The notes below the pieces were generated by a model. The model did not search any database and was not told where the DNA came from. It saw only the letters and a list, made by a program, of their open reading frames with translations. Both the position numbers and the translations under genes were made by a program. This document shows, piece by piece, positions 21,141 to 28,144 of a DNA stretch of 28,519 nt. Source of the stretch: a virus; the IMG/VR virus record IMGVR_UViG_3300008266_001651, positions 1-28,519 of that record. One strand, given 5' to 3'. The stretch's first letter is position 1, and each line of letters begins with the position of its first letter.

Positions 21141-22091
21141 ATGGCCCTCAAACTTCGCAACGGCACTTACTGGATCGACGTTCAAATCAAGGGCGTCCGC
21201 ATCCGCGAGACGCTCAGGACTGGCGACAAGAAGCAGGCTCTGGCCGCGCATGACCTGCGCCGGGCTGAGCTGTGGCGCGGTGTCGTCATCAAGGAAAAGC
21301 CGCGCAAGACCTTCGCCCAGGCGTGCGAGCGCTGGCTTGTCGAGAAGGCGGGCAAGAAGTCGATCGAGACTGACATCCTGCGCATCGCCATCATCAAGCC
21401 CAAGTTGGGCGCGACGCTGCTGACCGAGATTACCAAGGAGAAGGTCGAGCGCCTGCTGCCCAAGGAGGCCAAGCCCGCCACTCGTAACCGCTACCGCGCA
21501 CTCATCCGCGCCATCCTGCGAGCCGCTGAGCGCGACTGGGAGTGGATCGACAAGGCTCCCTTCATCAAGGCCGAGCGCGAGTCCAACAAGCGCGAGACGT
21601 TCTTGACGCGAGAGCAGGCAGAGGCGCTGCTCGAGAACCTGATGCCCAAGTACCGCCCCGCTGTCCGGTTTGCAATGCTGACCGGCCTGCGCCGCGCTAA
21701 CGTCTTGGGCCTGCGGTGGGAGAACGTCAACCTTGAGACGGCAACCGCCAAGGTCGACGCGGAGGAAGCCAAGGGCGGCAAGCAAATCATCGTGCCGCTC
21801 AACGACGCCGCGGTCGCGTTGCTGACCGCGCTGCCGCACCGCGAGGGGTCTGTCTTCGGTATCGGCCACATCAGCCGCAGCGTGTGGCAGGGCGCGTGCA
21901 AGAAGGCAGGCGTGCCTGACTTCAGGTTTCACGACCTGCGCCACACCTGGGCCTCCTGGCACGCTCAGGCGGGTACGCCGATTCAGGTGTTGCAGGAGCT
22001 GGGAGGCTGGGCCTCGCACAGCATGGTTCAGCGCTACGTCGCTTTCGCGCCGCAGCATCTAGCCAATGCTGCCCGTGCCGTGTCGATTTGA
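21141..22091 (+). CDS. int: Tyrosine-type integrase
   Basis: A 316-residue phage integrase. Residues 1-50 (LRNGTYWIDVQIKGVRIRET and on) form an AP2/DUF3596-like arm-binding domain. Residues 55-140 are the core-binding helices. The catalytic domain shows Arg184 in LTGLRRANVLGLRW, HDLRH at 264-268, Trp290 in LGGWASHS and the nucleophile Tyr299, all in the canonical order. It catalyses recombination between phage attP and a host attB, here probably a tRNA-Ser gene. It ends directly at the first 17-base arm-type repeat of the attachment region and is followed by a rho-independent terminator. Translation may be limited by the hairpin before its start. Confidence 0.93.
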   Translation: MALKLRNGTYWIDVQIKGVRIRETLRTGDKKQALAAHDLRRAELWRGVVIKEKPRKTFAQACERWLVEKAGKKSIETDILRIAIIKPKLGATLLTEITKEKVERLLPKEAKPATRNRYRALIRAILRAAERDWEWIDKAPFIKAERESNKRETFLTREQAEALLENLMPKYRPAVRFAMLTGLRRANVLGLRWENVNLETATAKVDAEEAKGGKQIIVPLNDAAVALLTALPHREGSVFGIGHISRSVWQGACKKAGVPDFRFHDLRHTWASWHAQAGTPIQVLQELGGWASHSMVQRYVAFAPQHLANAARAVSI

Positions 22092-22108
22092 TGTGCCGTA
22101 AATGTGCC
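22092..22108 (+). repeat. Integrase arm-type repeat 1
   Basis: TGTGCCGTAAATGTGCC, two TGTGCC hexamers 11 bases apart. It begins at the base after the integrase stop codon. The same 17-base unit occurs three more times in this region, at 22277, 23007 and 23171. It lies 92 bases (start to start) before the first tRNA-like core. Confidence 0.65.
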
Positions 22109-22144
22109 GCCGCGTGAGCAGCGCGCTACAGGTCGAAATGCTTA

Positions 22145-22171
22145 AGCCCCTGACTGCAGGGGCTTTTTTTT
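22145..22171 (+). terminator. Rho-independent terminator after the integrase gene
   Basis: AGCCCCTG-ACTG-CAGGGGCT is a perfect 8-bp stem followed by eight T. It ends the rightward early transcript before the attachment core. A diverged counterpart with six T lies at the same relative place in the second module (about 23060-23085). Confidence 0.85.
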
Positions 22172-22183
22172 GGCCTAGACCGA

Positions 22184-22222
22184 ATTCCAGTCCAGCGCCT
22201 TGAGCCTCTCGGCCACCTCTCC
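22184..22222 (-). other. attP: attP-like core 1: 5' half of a tRNA-Ser(GGA) gene
   Basis: Read on the minus strand the 39 bases start GGAGAGGTGGCCGAGAGG and end CTGGACTGGAAT. This matches the acceptor 5' strand, D arm and anticodon 5' stem and loop of a bacterial tRNA-Ser with anticodon GGA. The following bases do not pair with the anticodon stem, so the 3' half is absent. This is expected of a phage attachment site whose crossover lies in the anticodon loop. Confidence 0.72.
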
Positions 22223-22276
22223 AATCGTTCAAGATTAATGGCATGCGACAAAGACCTCAAGCGACTTCTATGTGCG

Positions 22277-22293
22277 TGTGCCGTAAACGTGCC
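22277..22293 (+). repeat. Integrase arm-type repeat 2
   Basis: TGTGCCGTAAACGTGCC, identical to repeat 4 and one base different from repeat 1. It lies on the other side of core 1, 54 bases from its end, giving the arm-core-arm layout of an attP. Confidence 0.65.
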
Positions 22294-22312
22294 CAAACAG
22301 TCCAATTACTAG

Positions 22313-22332
22313 AATCACATGCAAGTGTGATT
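22313..22332 (-). other. Inverted repeat after the methyltransferase gene
   Basis: AATCACA-TGCAAG-TGTGATT is a perfect 7-bp inverted repeat just after the methyltransferase stop. It is not followed by a T run on the minus strand, so it is a weak terminator candidate or a protein-binding site of the attachment region. Confidence 0.4.
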
Positions 22333-22338
22333 GCAGCA

Positions 22339-22998
22339 TCAGGCGCTAAACGATAGCCCTTGCTGCTCCATCTTAAGCATGGTGGGCGCGAACATCTGAC
22401 CTTGCGCTTGGGCGCGTTCAATGCGCTCACACGCAATGTCAAAGTATTTACGCTCGCGTTCAATGCCAATGAACTTGCGGCCCATCTCAACTGCAGCAAC
22501 TCCGGTTGTGCCGCTGCCCATGAATGGATCAAGGATCGTGGACGGCTTTCCAAGTTGATCTATGCACCAAGCCATCAACTCAACCGGCTTTTGCGTTGGG
22601 TGCTCTTTGCGGTAAGACAGCACGGACTGGCGGTGCATCTTGGCTGGCCCCTTTTTGTTGCACCAAGCCATCTCACACATAGCCAATGAAAAATCCTGCG
22701 GCTGCACTTTGTCCCAAACAAAGAAGCACTGGCTAGGAGGCAGGTTAAAGTAATTTCCACCCCAGATCACGGCCACTGTGCCTTTGTCTACGCATTCCTG
22801 AATCAACGAGCCATCAGGAGGCTTGTTGTCCCAATCCATGCGCTGATGAGCCTGTCGAACGGGATTGGCGGCAATTCCAATCCCATACGGCGGATCAGTG
22901 ATAACCGCATCGACCTGGGCCAATGTGGGCAAGATTTCTCGGCAGTCGCCATGCCAAAGCTCGGCGTCACCAATGATGATTTTTTGTGGGCAAGTCAC
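22339..22998 (-). CDS. Solitary DNA methyltransferase, beta class (N6-adenine or N4-cytosine)
   Basis: A protein of 219 residues starting with GTG; a stop codon five codons upstream rules out a longer form. The catalytic motif DPPYGIG lies at about 35-41 (VDAVITDPPYGIG), and the SAM-binding motif FMGSGTTGVAAVEMG follows near residue 160. That order defines the beta class. HPTQKPVELMAWCI is the conserved segment before the SAM site. It probably protects phage DNA from host restriction or alters regulation. No restriction enzyme is present. It is the only gene between two attP-like modules, and is transcribed towards the integrase. Recognition sequence unknown. Confidence 0.88.
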   Translation of the reverse strand: MTCPQKIIIGDAELWHGDCREILPTLAQVDAVITDPPYGIGIAANPVRQAHQRMDWDNKPPDGSLIQECVDKGTVAVIWGGNYFNLPPSQCFFVWDKVQPQDFSLAMCEMAWCNKKGPAKMHRQSVLSYRKEHPTQKPVELMAWCIDQLGKPSTILDPFMGSGTTGVAAVEMGRKFIGIERERKYFDIACERIERAQAQGQMFAPTMLKMEQQGLSFSA

Positions 22999-23006
22999 GT
23001 TTTCGC

Positions 23007-23023
23007 TGTGTCATAAACGTGCC
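23007..23023 (+). repeat. Integrase arm-type repeat 3
   Basis: TGTGTCATAAACGTGCC, a degenerate copy (three differences from repeat 2 or 4). It lies directly upstream of the methyltransferase GTG start, 93 bases (start to start) before core 2. This is nearly the same spacing as repeat 1 to core 1, so integrase binding here could affect methyltransferase transcription. Confidence 0.55.
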
Positions 23024-23099
23024 TTGATTGTGAGGGAAACGCGAGATTGCGAAGGCAAAGACCCTTTGATTTGCTTAGGTTTTTTGCGTGCTGAACGCG

Positions 23100-23138
23100 A
23101 TTCCAGTCCAGCGCCTTCGACCGCTCGGCCACCTCTCC
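23100..23138 (-). other. attP-like core 2: 5' half of a tRNA-Ser(GGA) gene
   Basis: This is the second copy of the 39-base tRNA-Ser half, in the same orientation as core 1 and identical at 35 of 39 positions. The four differences all lie in the D arm and loop (GAGCGGTCG instead of GAGAGGCTC on the minus strand), so the copies derive from different tRNA-Ser alleles. The 3' half of the tRNA is absent here too. Beside it, 23139-23151 matches the IHF consensus (WATCAANNNNTTR) except for its first base. Confidence 0.68.
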
Positions 23139-23170
23139 GATCAAGCACTTACGTTTCTCTCAACTCCGTT

Positions 23171-23187
23171 TGTGCCGTAAACGTGCC
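23171..23187 (+). repeat. Integrase arm-type repeat 4
   Basis: TGTGCCGTAAACGTGCC, identical to repeat 2. It ends two bases from the last codon of the endolysin gene. It completes the second arm-core-arm set; its distance from core 2 is 32 bases, against 54 in the first set. Confidence 0.62.
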
Positions 23188-23188
23188 A

Positions 23189-23632
23189 TTAAATCAACGA
23201 TGCTTCCGCGGCCCGCCTACGAACCAATCCGGGCAGCACCTTACCACCACCGCGCACCCATTTCATCAACTCGGCACGCGCCCCAGCCTCGTCGTCGGTG
23301 TTCAGCCGCTTGCGCAGCGTGCTGGCCTGTAGGGCCCCTGTGCCGCAGTTGAAGGCGAAGTCAAGGATCGCCCCCGTCGCCTTCTCGCCCCACTCAGGCA
23401 GCTCAGGACAAAGCTTGAGCACCTTGGGCAGCGCGTGGGTCAGCTCCCACTCCAGCAGTTCCATCGCCCGCTCGCGGCTGATAGGCGGGTCTTTGAGCGT
23501 CACCCGCACCCCGTTCTCGTAGAAGGTCGATCCGACGCCGATGGTGGGGACGTTGGCGGGGCAGAGGTAGGGCTTGAGGTAGAGCCCCTCAAACACCAGG
23601 CACAGGTCGCGAGCGACCGTGATGGCGCTCAT
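23189..23632 (-). CDS. Endolysin, GH24 lysozyme family
   Basis: A 147-residue muramidase. Glu15 (VFEG), Cys24 (YLCPA) and Thr30 (VPTIG) have the exact E-x8-x-x5-T spacing of the T4-type catalytic triad, with Cys in place of Asp, a variant known in phage lysozymes. VGSTFYENG follows. It cuts the peptidoglycan glycan strand at lysis. No signal peptide or SAR anchor is seen at the N-terminus, so it should depend on a holin for export; the gene before it encodes one, with overlapping ATGA. It is the last gene of the late transcript before the attachment region. Confidence 0.88.
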   Translation of the reverse strand: MSAITVARDLCLVFEGLYLKPYLCPANVPTIGVGSTFYENGVRVTLKDPPISRERAMELLEWELTHALPKVLKLCPELPEWGEKATGAILDFAFNCGTGALQASTLRKRLNTDDEAGARAELMKWVRGGGKVLPGLVRRRAAEASLI

Positions 23633-24096
23633 TTCCCGCGCTTGCCCAGCGACCTGTCAGCGAAGAAGAACCCCAGCACCGTCCCGGCCAGGGTGATGTC
23701 CCACTCCTGCATGACCCAGCTCTGGGCGTTGAGCTTGAGCACCCACAGCGCCAACGCAATGGTCGCGGCAGATGGGCGGATGACGCCGTTCCAGATGTCG
23801 ACCACCGCCCAGCCTGAAGGCTTAAACGCCTGCTCCATCGCCTTGCCAAAGGCTTCAGCCTCGGCTGTGGCGACGTTGGCGACCGCCTGAGCCTCGATGG
23901 TCTTGATGCCCAGCTCGCTCTGCAGACGCAAAGCCTCTTGAGTGCGCTGGTGAGCCCTGTCGTCGATCTCGGTCTGAAGTTTCAGCCGCTCAAGCTCAAA
24001 TTTGTGATCCTGCTTCTTGTTGTGCCAAGACGACACCTCGCCCCAGACCATTCTGAAGACGGAACCGCCAAGAAACGAAAACAGAGCTTCCAGCAT
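23629..24096 (-). CDS. Holin, 3TM GTA-type
   Basis: A 155-residue protein. The N-terminus is a short amphipathic segment (MLEALFSFLGGSVFRMVWGE). Residues 28-90 are a charged helix with coiled-coil character. Two hydrophobic segments follow (VIRPSAATIALALWVLKLNA and ITLAGTVLGFFFADRSLGKR). The closing G-F-x-F-A-D-R-S-L motif is typical of the 3TM holin family first named for gene transfer agents. It would permeabilise the inner membrane for the endolysin encoded immediately downstream. Confidence 0.75.
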   Translation of the reverse strand: MLEALFSFLGGSVFRMVWGEVSSWHNKKQDHKFELERLKLQTEIDDRAHQRTQEALRLQSELGIKTIEAQAVANVATAEAEAFGKAMEQAFKPSGWAVVDIWNGVIRPSAATIALALWVLKLNAQSWVMQEWDITLAGTVLGFFFADRSLGKRGK

Positions 24097-24097
24097 C

Positions 24098-24376
24098 TCA
24101 GCGCCCTACAAACCTTGAGCCAAACTGCACGATCGCAAAGATCACCGCAGCCGCGGCCCAGACGCCGACGCCGCGGTTGATCCACTGGTCAACTTTGCGA
24201 TCTGTTTTATGGATTGAAGTCTCATTGACTGCGATCTTCGTCTCGCATTTGCCAATCCGCTCGCCCTGCGACGACTGGCGTTCTTCAATCAGAATCAAGC
24301 GCTGGACGGCGTCCGTTAACTTGTCCACTTTAGCCTCGAGCCGGCCAAAATCGTCGCGTGAGACTGCTGCATCCAT
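24098..24376 (-). CDS. Coiled-coil protein with C-terminal membrane anchor, XhlA-like
   Basis: This protein of about 92 residues starts at an ATG preceded by GAGG eight bases upstream; two in-frame starts just before lack that spacing. Residues 5-60 are a coiled coil (LEAKVDKLTDAVQRLILIEE, then KCETKIAVNETSIHK). The end has one transmembrane segment (GVWAAAAVIFAIVQFGS) and a basic tip. This is the layout of XhlA/holin-accessory proteins. It lies just before the holin and may assist or time lysis. Confidence 0.68.
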   Translation of the reverse strand: MDAAVSRDDFGRLEAKVDKLTDAVQRLILIEERQSSQGERIGKCETKIAVNETSIHKTDRKVDQWINRGVGVWAAAAVIFAIVQFGSRFVGR

Positions 24377-24384
24377 CATCACCC

Positions 24385-24540
24385 TCAGTCGGTTGTGCCA
24401 GCTTTTTCCTGCTGCGTCTGAGCGTTCGCCTGGTCGACAACCTTCTCAATCACTCCTCGTACCTGCCCGTAAGGCAGATTGGCGAGCGCGTTAATGATGA
24501 GCTGCACTTCAGTCGGCTCTAGCTTCAGTTCGATTTCCAT
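24385..24540 (-). CDS. Small lysis-region protein (51 aa)
   Basis: A 51-codon frame, MEIELKLEPTEVQLIINALA then NLPYGQVRGVIEKVVDQ, with a good GGAG site before the ATG. The pattern (a short helix, N-x-L-x-x-L-P-Y/F-G-x-V, a second helix) is common for small proteins next to phage lysis genes. Its function is unknown to me. No membrane segment. Confidence 0.68.
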   Translation of the reverse strand: MEIELKLEPTEVQLIINALANLPYGQVRGVIEKVVDQANAQTQQEKAGTTD

Positions 24541-24599
24541 TGGTGACTCCGTGGTGGGTTAAACAACGCGATGCTGTTGTCGCAACGGCGTTGGCAAAA

Positions 24600-26219
24600 T
24601 TATGCTTCAAGCGCCGCAACACGGGCGCGGAGGGATTGGATTTCTGCAATCAGTAGCGGCACCAGCGAGGACACATCCATCTGCTGGAACTTAGGCGTGC
24701 CGTCCTCGTTGACCTCATCCTTGACGCCGCTGACCGCGTAGGGTGCGTGCTCTTGCGTTTCATGCGCCACCAGCATCGGGCGGGGCTGCGTTGCGCCTTT
24801 CATCAAGCCTTCGTAAACTTTCAGCGCGTCGATGGTTGCGCCGGGATTGGCGACAGGGCCGAGAATGTCTTTGGCGCGATAGTCAGAAGTGGTGTTGTAC
24901 CTGACTAGTCCGCCTGCACGGTTGTAGTCAATGGAACCCCGTGAAGTCACTGTATTTTCTGTTCCAAAACCAACAAACTGAGCGTCGCCCGTTGTCGTTG
25001 CGTTCCAAAAATATGCGGTGTATTGACTAAAAGTTGTGTTTTTACCGGTTATAAGACCAGAAGAACTAGTCGTCCCCACCAGCAAATCACCCCCACTCGT
25101 GATGCGGGCGCGTTCGGTGTTGTTGGTGCCAAACGTGATCGAGCCACTCAACGTATTCCACAAGTCAATGGTGCTGGTTGTGCCACCATAACCAAGGTAT
25201 CCCGATGTCGCGCTATTACTTCCGCCAAAACGAATAATGGATACAGAGCCAGTGGTCAGGTCGCCCGAAGAAACAACACGAACTTCCGTAGTGCTGCCAC
25301 CCGCAACATGCAGACGAGTGCTGGGACTTGTCGTCCCCACCCCCAAATTCCCACTCGCATCCAGCGTCATCGCCTGCGTGAAGGTGATCGCGTTGCCTGC
25401 GGTGCCGGAGGGAGCGGTGGACCATTTGTGCGCGCCAGCATCTTGTTGATACTGTGCGGCAGTTGATGTGGTGATGTATTTCCAGCCAGAATTAAAATAG
25501 GCGTTGGTGTTGATAAAACCGCTGTTGCTTGCAAAGCTAATTGCTTTACCGCCTTCAATTTCCAAGCACGCATCGACGCCCCAAGCACTCGGCGTCACCC
25601 CCAAGCCGAGGTTGCCGGAGGCGTCCAGCGTCATAGCGCGTGCGCTGTTAATCCCAAAAATTAAACTGTTCGCCCCACGGACGTTGATGCCAAAGTCCGC
25701 CGCGCCGGCTGCGGGGGAAACGATGTTCGCGCCGCTGCCGATGTCGCCAATCGAAGTGCCGCTGTTCTGAAAGCGAAGGAACCCGCCGTTGGCATTGGTC
25801 GAGTTGAAGTTGGCAAGCAGCGCGGTTGAGCCGGAATCAACAGAGAGCCTTGCTGACGGAGAAGTCGTGCCAATGCCGACATCACCAGACGCAGTGAACG
25901 TACCAGTAACGCTGCTGCCTGACGCCGTCCACTTCTGCACCTCTGCCGTTTGCACGACAAATCGCGTGTCCGACGTCCCAGCGCGATAGAAGCCGGTGCC
26001 AGTCTCATCCGCCCAGGCAATGCCTGGAACCGTGCTTGTGCCGTTGGCGGCTCGGAAGGCACCCGTCATCCCGCCCGCGCCCGTGCGCGACAGCGAGTTA
26101 GTCATCTCGCTAGCAAGATCGCTCAGCGTCGTATTGGCCCAAGACGACTCGATCGTCGTGCCGGATACGACTGGGTTGCCAGTCGGTAACGTATATGTGC
26201 CAGAACCGTTGCGGGGCAT
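24600..26219 (-). CDS. Tail fibre with C-terminal S74 intramolecular chaperone
   Basis: A 539-residue receptor-binding protein. The N-terminus (MPRNGSGTYTLPTGNPVVSG, then TIESSWANTTLSDLASEMTN) is a conserved virion attachment segment. Residues 100-430 carry beta-structured repeats of the form LDASGNLGVGTTSPS, seen three or more times. From about residue 440 the S74 chaperone follows: TSDYRAKDI with the Ser/Lys pair of the self-cleaving domain, LVAHETQEHAPYAVSG, and the coiled-coil end EIQSLRARVAALEA. These chaperones trimerise the fibre and then cut themselves off. AGGAG lies eight bases before the ATG. Confidence 0.87.
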   Translation of the reverse strand: MPRNGSGTYTLPTGNPVVSGTTIESSWANTTLSDLASEMTNSLSRTGAGGMTGAFRAANGTSTVPGIAWADETGTGFYRAGTSDTRFVVQTAEVQKWTASGSSVTGTFTASGDVGIGTTSPSARLSVDSGSTALLANFNSTNANGGFLRFQNSGTSIGDIGSGANIVSPAAGAADFGINVRGANSLIFGINSARAMTLDASGNLGLGVTPSAWGVDACLEIEGGKAISFASNSGFINTNAYFNSGWKYITTSTAAQYQQDAGAHKWSTAPSGTAGNAITFTQAMTLDASGNLGVGTTSPSTRLHVAGGSTTEVRVVSSGDLTTGSVSIIRFGGSNSATSGYLGYGGTTSTIDLWNTLSGSITFGTNNTERARITSGGDLLVGTTSSSGLITGKNTTFSQYTAYFWNATTTGDAQFVGFGTENTVTSRGSIDYNRAGGLVRYNTTSDYRAKDILGPVANPGATIDALKVYEGLMKGATQPRPMLVAHETQEHAPYAVSGVKDEVNEDGTPKFQQMDVSSLVPLLIAEIQSLRARVAALEA

Positions 26220-26230
26220 GTCTTACTCCT

Positions 26231-28144
26231 TTACTGCATCCCCGCCGCTGCGGGTGCGCCACGAAGAATTGCAAGCAGTTGCTGCTGAGCTGCGGACAGA
26301 GGCTCTCCGCGTGCCAATTGCGCCTCAAGCACCTCAATCATCCGCTGCGGATTTTGCAGCGCTTCGGCAAGCGCCTGGTCGCGGTTGCGGGTTGCCATTG
26401 AACGCAGCGCGTCTATCGCGGTGCGATTGACAGCGCCAACAGGCCCAGAGCCCGTCAGCAAAGCATCTGCTGCGTTGCCAGCCGCCTCAGCGGCGAACGT
26501 ATCGCTTGCGGTGTTGCTGCCGCCGCCAGCCGTTGCGCTTCTCTTAACGCCCTGGACGATGTTCTGCTGGCGCAGAGCGCCAAGGATTGCCTCGAGGCGG
26601 TCGTTGGCAGTCGGGTCAAGCACCAACTCACGACGCGGGCCTCGAGCGGCGTCCAGAGCCCTGCCAAGGCCAGCCTCGGTAACCTTTGGCACATCGCCGG
26701 CAGCATCGGCAGACACGCCTCGCACGCGCCCCGTGGCGGGGTCGACAAACGACTCACGCACCTTGCCTGCAGCCTGAGAAGACCTGACGATGTCAGAGTC
26801 GCGCTTATATCCAGACAGCACGCTTTGCCAACGGTTGTTTGTCGCGTTGTTGAGGATGTTGTCGACCTGTTGCAGCACGCCCATCGTGGCGGGGCTTTCC
26901 CGCGGCGCAGCCTGATAGGCATTGGTCGGCACCATCGGGGCCTTGCTAGCAAGGTTGGCGCGAATGGTTGCCAAGTGCTCAGGCGTAAAGTCAGGCCCAA
27001 GCCGGTCGATCTCATCCGACAGCTGCGTCAGCATGCTGCGCACTGCCGGGTTGCTGGCTTCGGCAGATCGCGCAGCCGCATCCAACGACGACCTGAAGGC
27101 GGACAGATCACGAGCAAAAGCAGGCGCGTTGATCGTGCTCATTGCTTGGTTGTAAAGCACATCCCTATTGGCAGAGCGCGCTGCGCGCTGCGCACCGACG
27201 TTCTCAGCGCCTCGCGTCGCCCGCGTCAGCTCGTCGTAAACAGAGCGCGCTTGCTGCTGGTCAAAGTCGTACCAGTTTGCCCCGCTGCGAGCGCGAGAAC
27301 CTGCCTCAAGGCGCGCAAGTTGCGGGTCTGCTAGCTGCGCTGCCGTTGACAGCGGAATCGGTCCCTGCCGGCCTTGGCGCAGCCGATCAATCGTCTGACG
27401 CAGCACCGTCTGGTCGCCAAGCTCCTGCGCGAGCTGCTCGCCAGCGCGCTCGGTGCCGCCAGACTGCGTCACCATCCGACGCACCTGGTTGCCGCCCGCC
27501 AACACAACAGGCGTAGTCGCGCTCAGAATGGCACCGCTGGCCGCATTGACTGCTCGAGAATCGTCCTTGCCAAGAGGCTCAATTGAGCCCAAAGCAGCGC
27601 CCGTAAGCGCCGCATCAGCCGCAAGAGCGCCCGTGCCAAGGCGCGCCGTCGTTGGGGCAGCGCGCATCATCCCAACAGTACGCGGCAAGGATGTGACGGC
27701 TCTGGTAGCCGCGCCAACAGGCAGCGCCAGCGTCGGCACCACATTGCCAGCGACCTGCAGCGTCTTGCCAACCAACTCGCCACCAGGCGTGGCCTCGGCC
27801 AGCGCAGCATCGCGTTTGCGCTTGTCTTCGACTTCCTGACGCATCGCGGCCTTCTCGGCCTCGGTGCCCGTCATGTCGGTGTACAACTGACGCACGCCAG
27901 TCGACAGATCGGTCATGCCTGCGCCGATGTTGGCGAGCACTTTCTGAGTGCCAGACATGTCATCCAAGACGCCCTGCTGCAACCTTTGACGCTCGGTGTC
28001 GAAGTCCACCATCGAGAAAAATCGGCCAGACGGAATGTCTGAGTAATACTTCTTCCGCAGCGCAATGAGCAATTGATCGTCAGGAACGTCTGAATACATC
28101 GGGAACTTAGCCCGAACTTCAGACATTTTGATTGTCTGATCCAT
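26231..28144 (-). CDS. Internal virion / DNA ejection protein
   Basis: A 637-residue Ala-rich, mostly helical protein. The N-terminal motif KFPMYSDVPDDQLLIALRKK followed by YYSDIPSGRFF is the signature of podovirus internal or ejection proteins. Residues 125-205 contain Gly/Ala-rich hydrophobic stretches (VAGNVVPTLALPVGAA, LGTGALAADAALTGAALGS) that could cross the membrane during ejection. The rest is long charged helices (DFDQQQARSVYDELTRATRG). The start at 28144 has GGAGGAATTG before it. The gene overlaps the upstream gene by one base (TGATG). Confidence 0.72.
   Translation of the reverse strand: MDQTIKMSEVRAKFPMYSDVPDDQLLIALRKKYYSDIPSGRFFSMVDFDTERQRLQQGVLDDMSGTQKVLANIGAGMTDLSTGVRQLYTDMTGTEAEKAAMRQEVEDKRKRDAALAEATPGGELVGKTLQVAGNVVPTLALPVGAATRAVTSLPRTVGMMRAAPTTARLGTGALAADAALTGAALGSIEPLGKDDSRAVNAASGAILSATTPVVLAGGNQVRRMVTQSGGTERAGEQLAQELGDQTVLRQTIDRLRQGRQGPIPLSTAAQLADPQLARLEAGSRARSGANWYDFDQQQARSVYDELTRATRGAENVGAQRAARSANRDVLYNQAMSTINAPAFARDLSAFRSSLDAAARSAEASNPAVRSMLTQLSDEIDRLGPDFTPEHLATIRANLASKAPMVPTNAYQAAPRESPATMGVLQQVDNILNNATNNRWQSVLSGYKRDSDIVRSSQAAGKVRESFVDPATGRVRGVSADAAGDVPKVTEAGLGRALDAARGPRRELVLDPTANDRLEAILGALRQQNIVQGVKRSATAGGGSNTASDTFAAEAAGNAADALLTGSGPVGAVNRTAIDALRSMATRNRDQALAEALQNPQRMIEVLEAQLARGEPLSAAQQQLLAILRGAPAAAGMQ

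Noticed and set aside
21099-22058. Minus-strand 319-codon frame opposite the integrase
   Set aside because: The sense frame has all integrase catalytic residues in order; the antisense frame is a shadow.
22184-23138. Reading the two tRNA-Ser fragments as functional tRNA genes or as attL and attR of an integrated prophage
   Set aside because: Both lack the 3' half and cannot fold as tRNA. A prophage junction pair would have one complete tRNA and host DNA beside it, but phage genes lie on both sides.
25300-25640. Repeated sequence in the tail fibre gene as a possible CRISPR array or diversity-generating template
   Set aside because: The repeats encode the LDASGNLG-type beta repeats of the fibre in frame and have irregular spacing. 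No reverse transcriptase or template repeat is seen.
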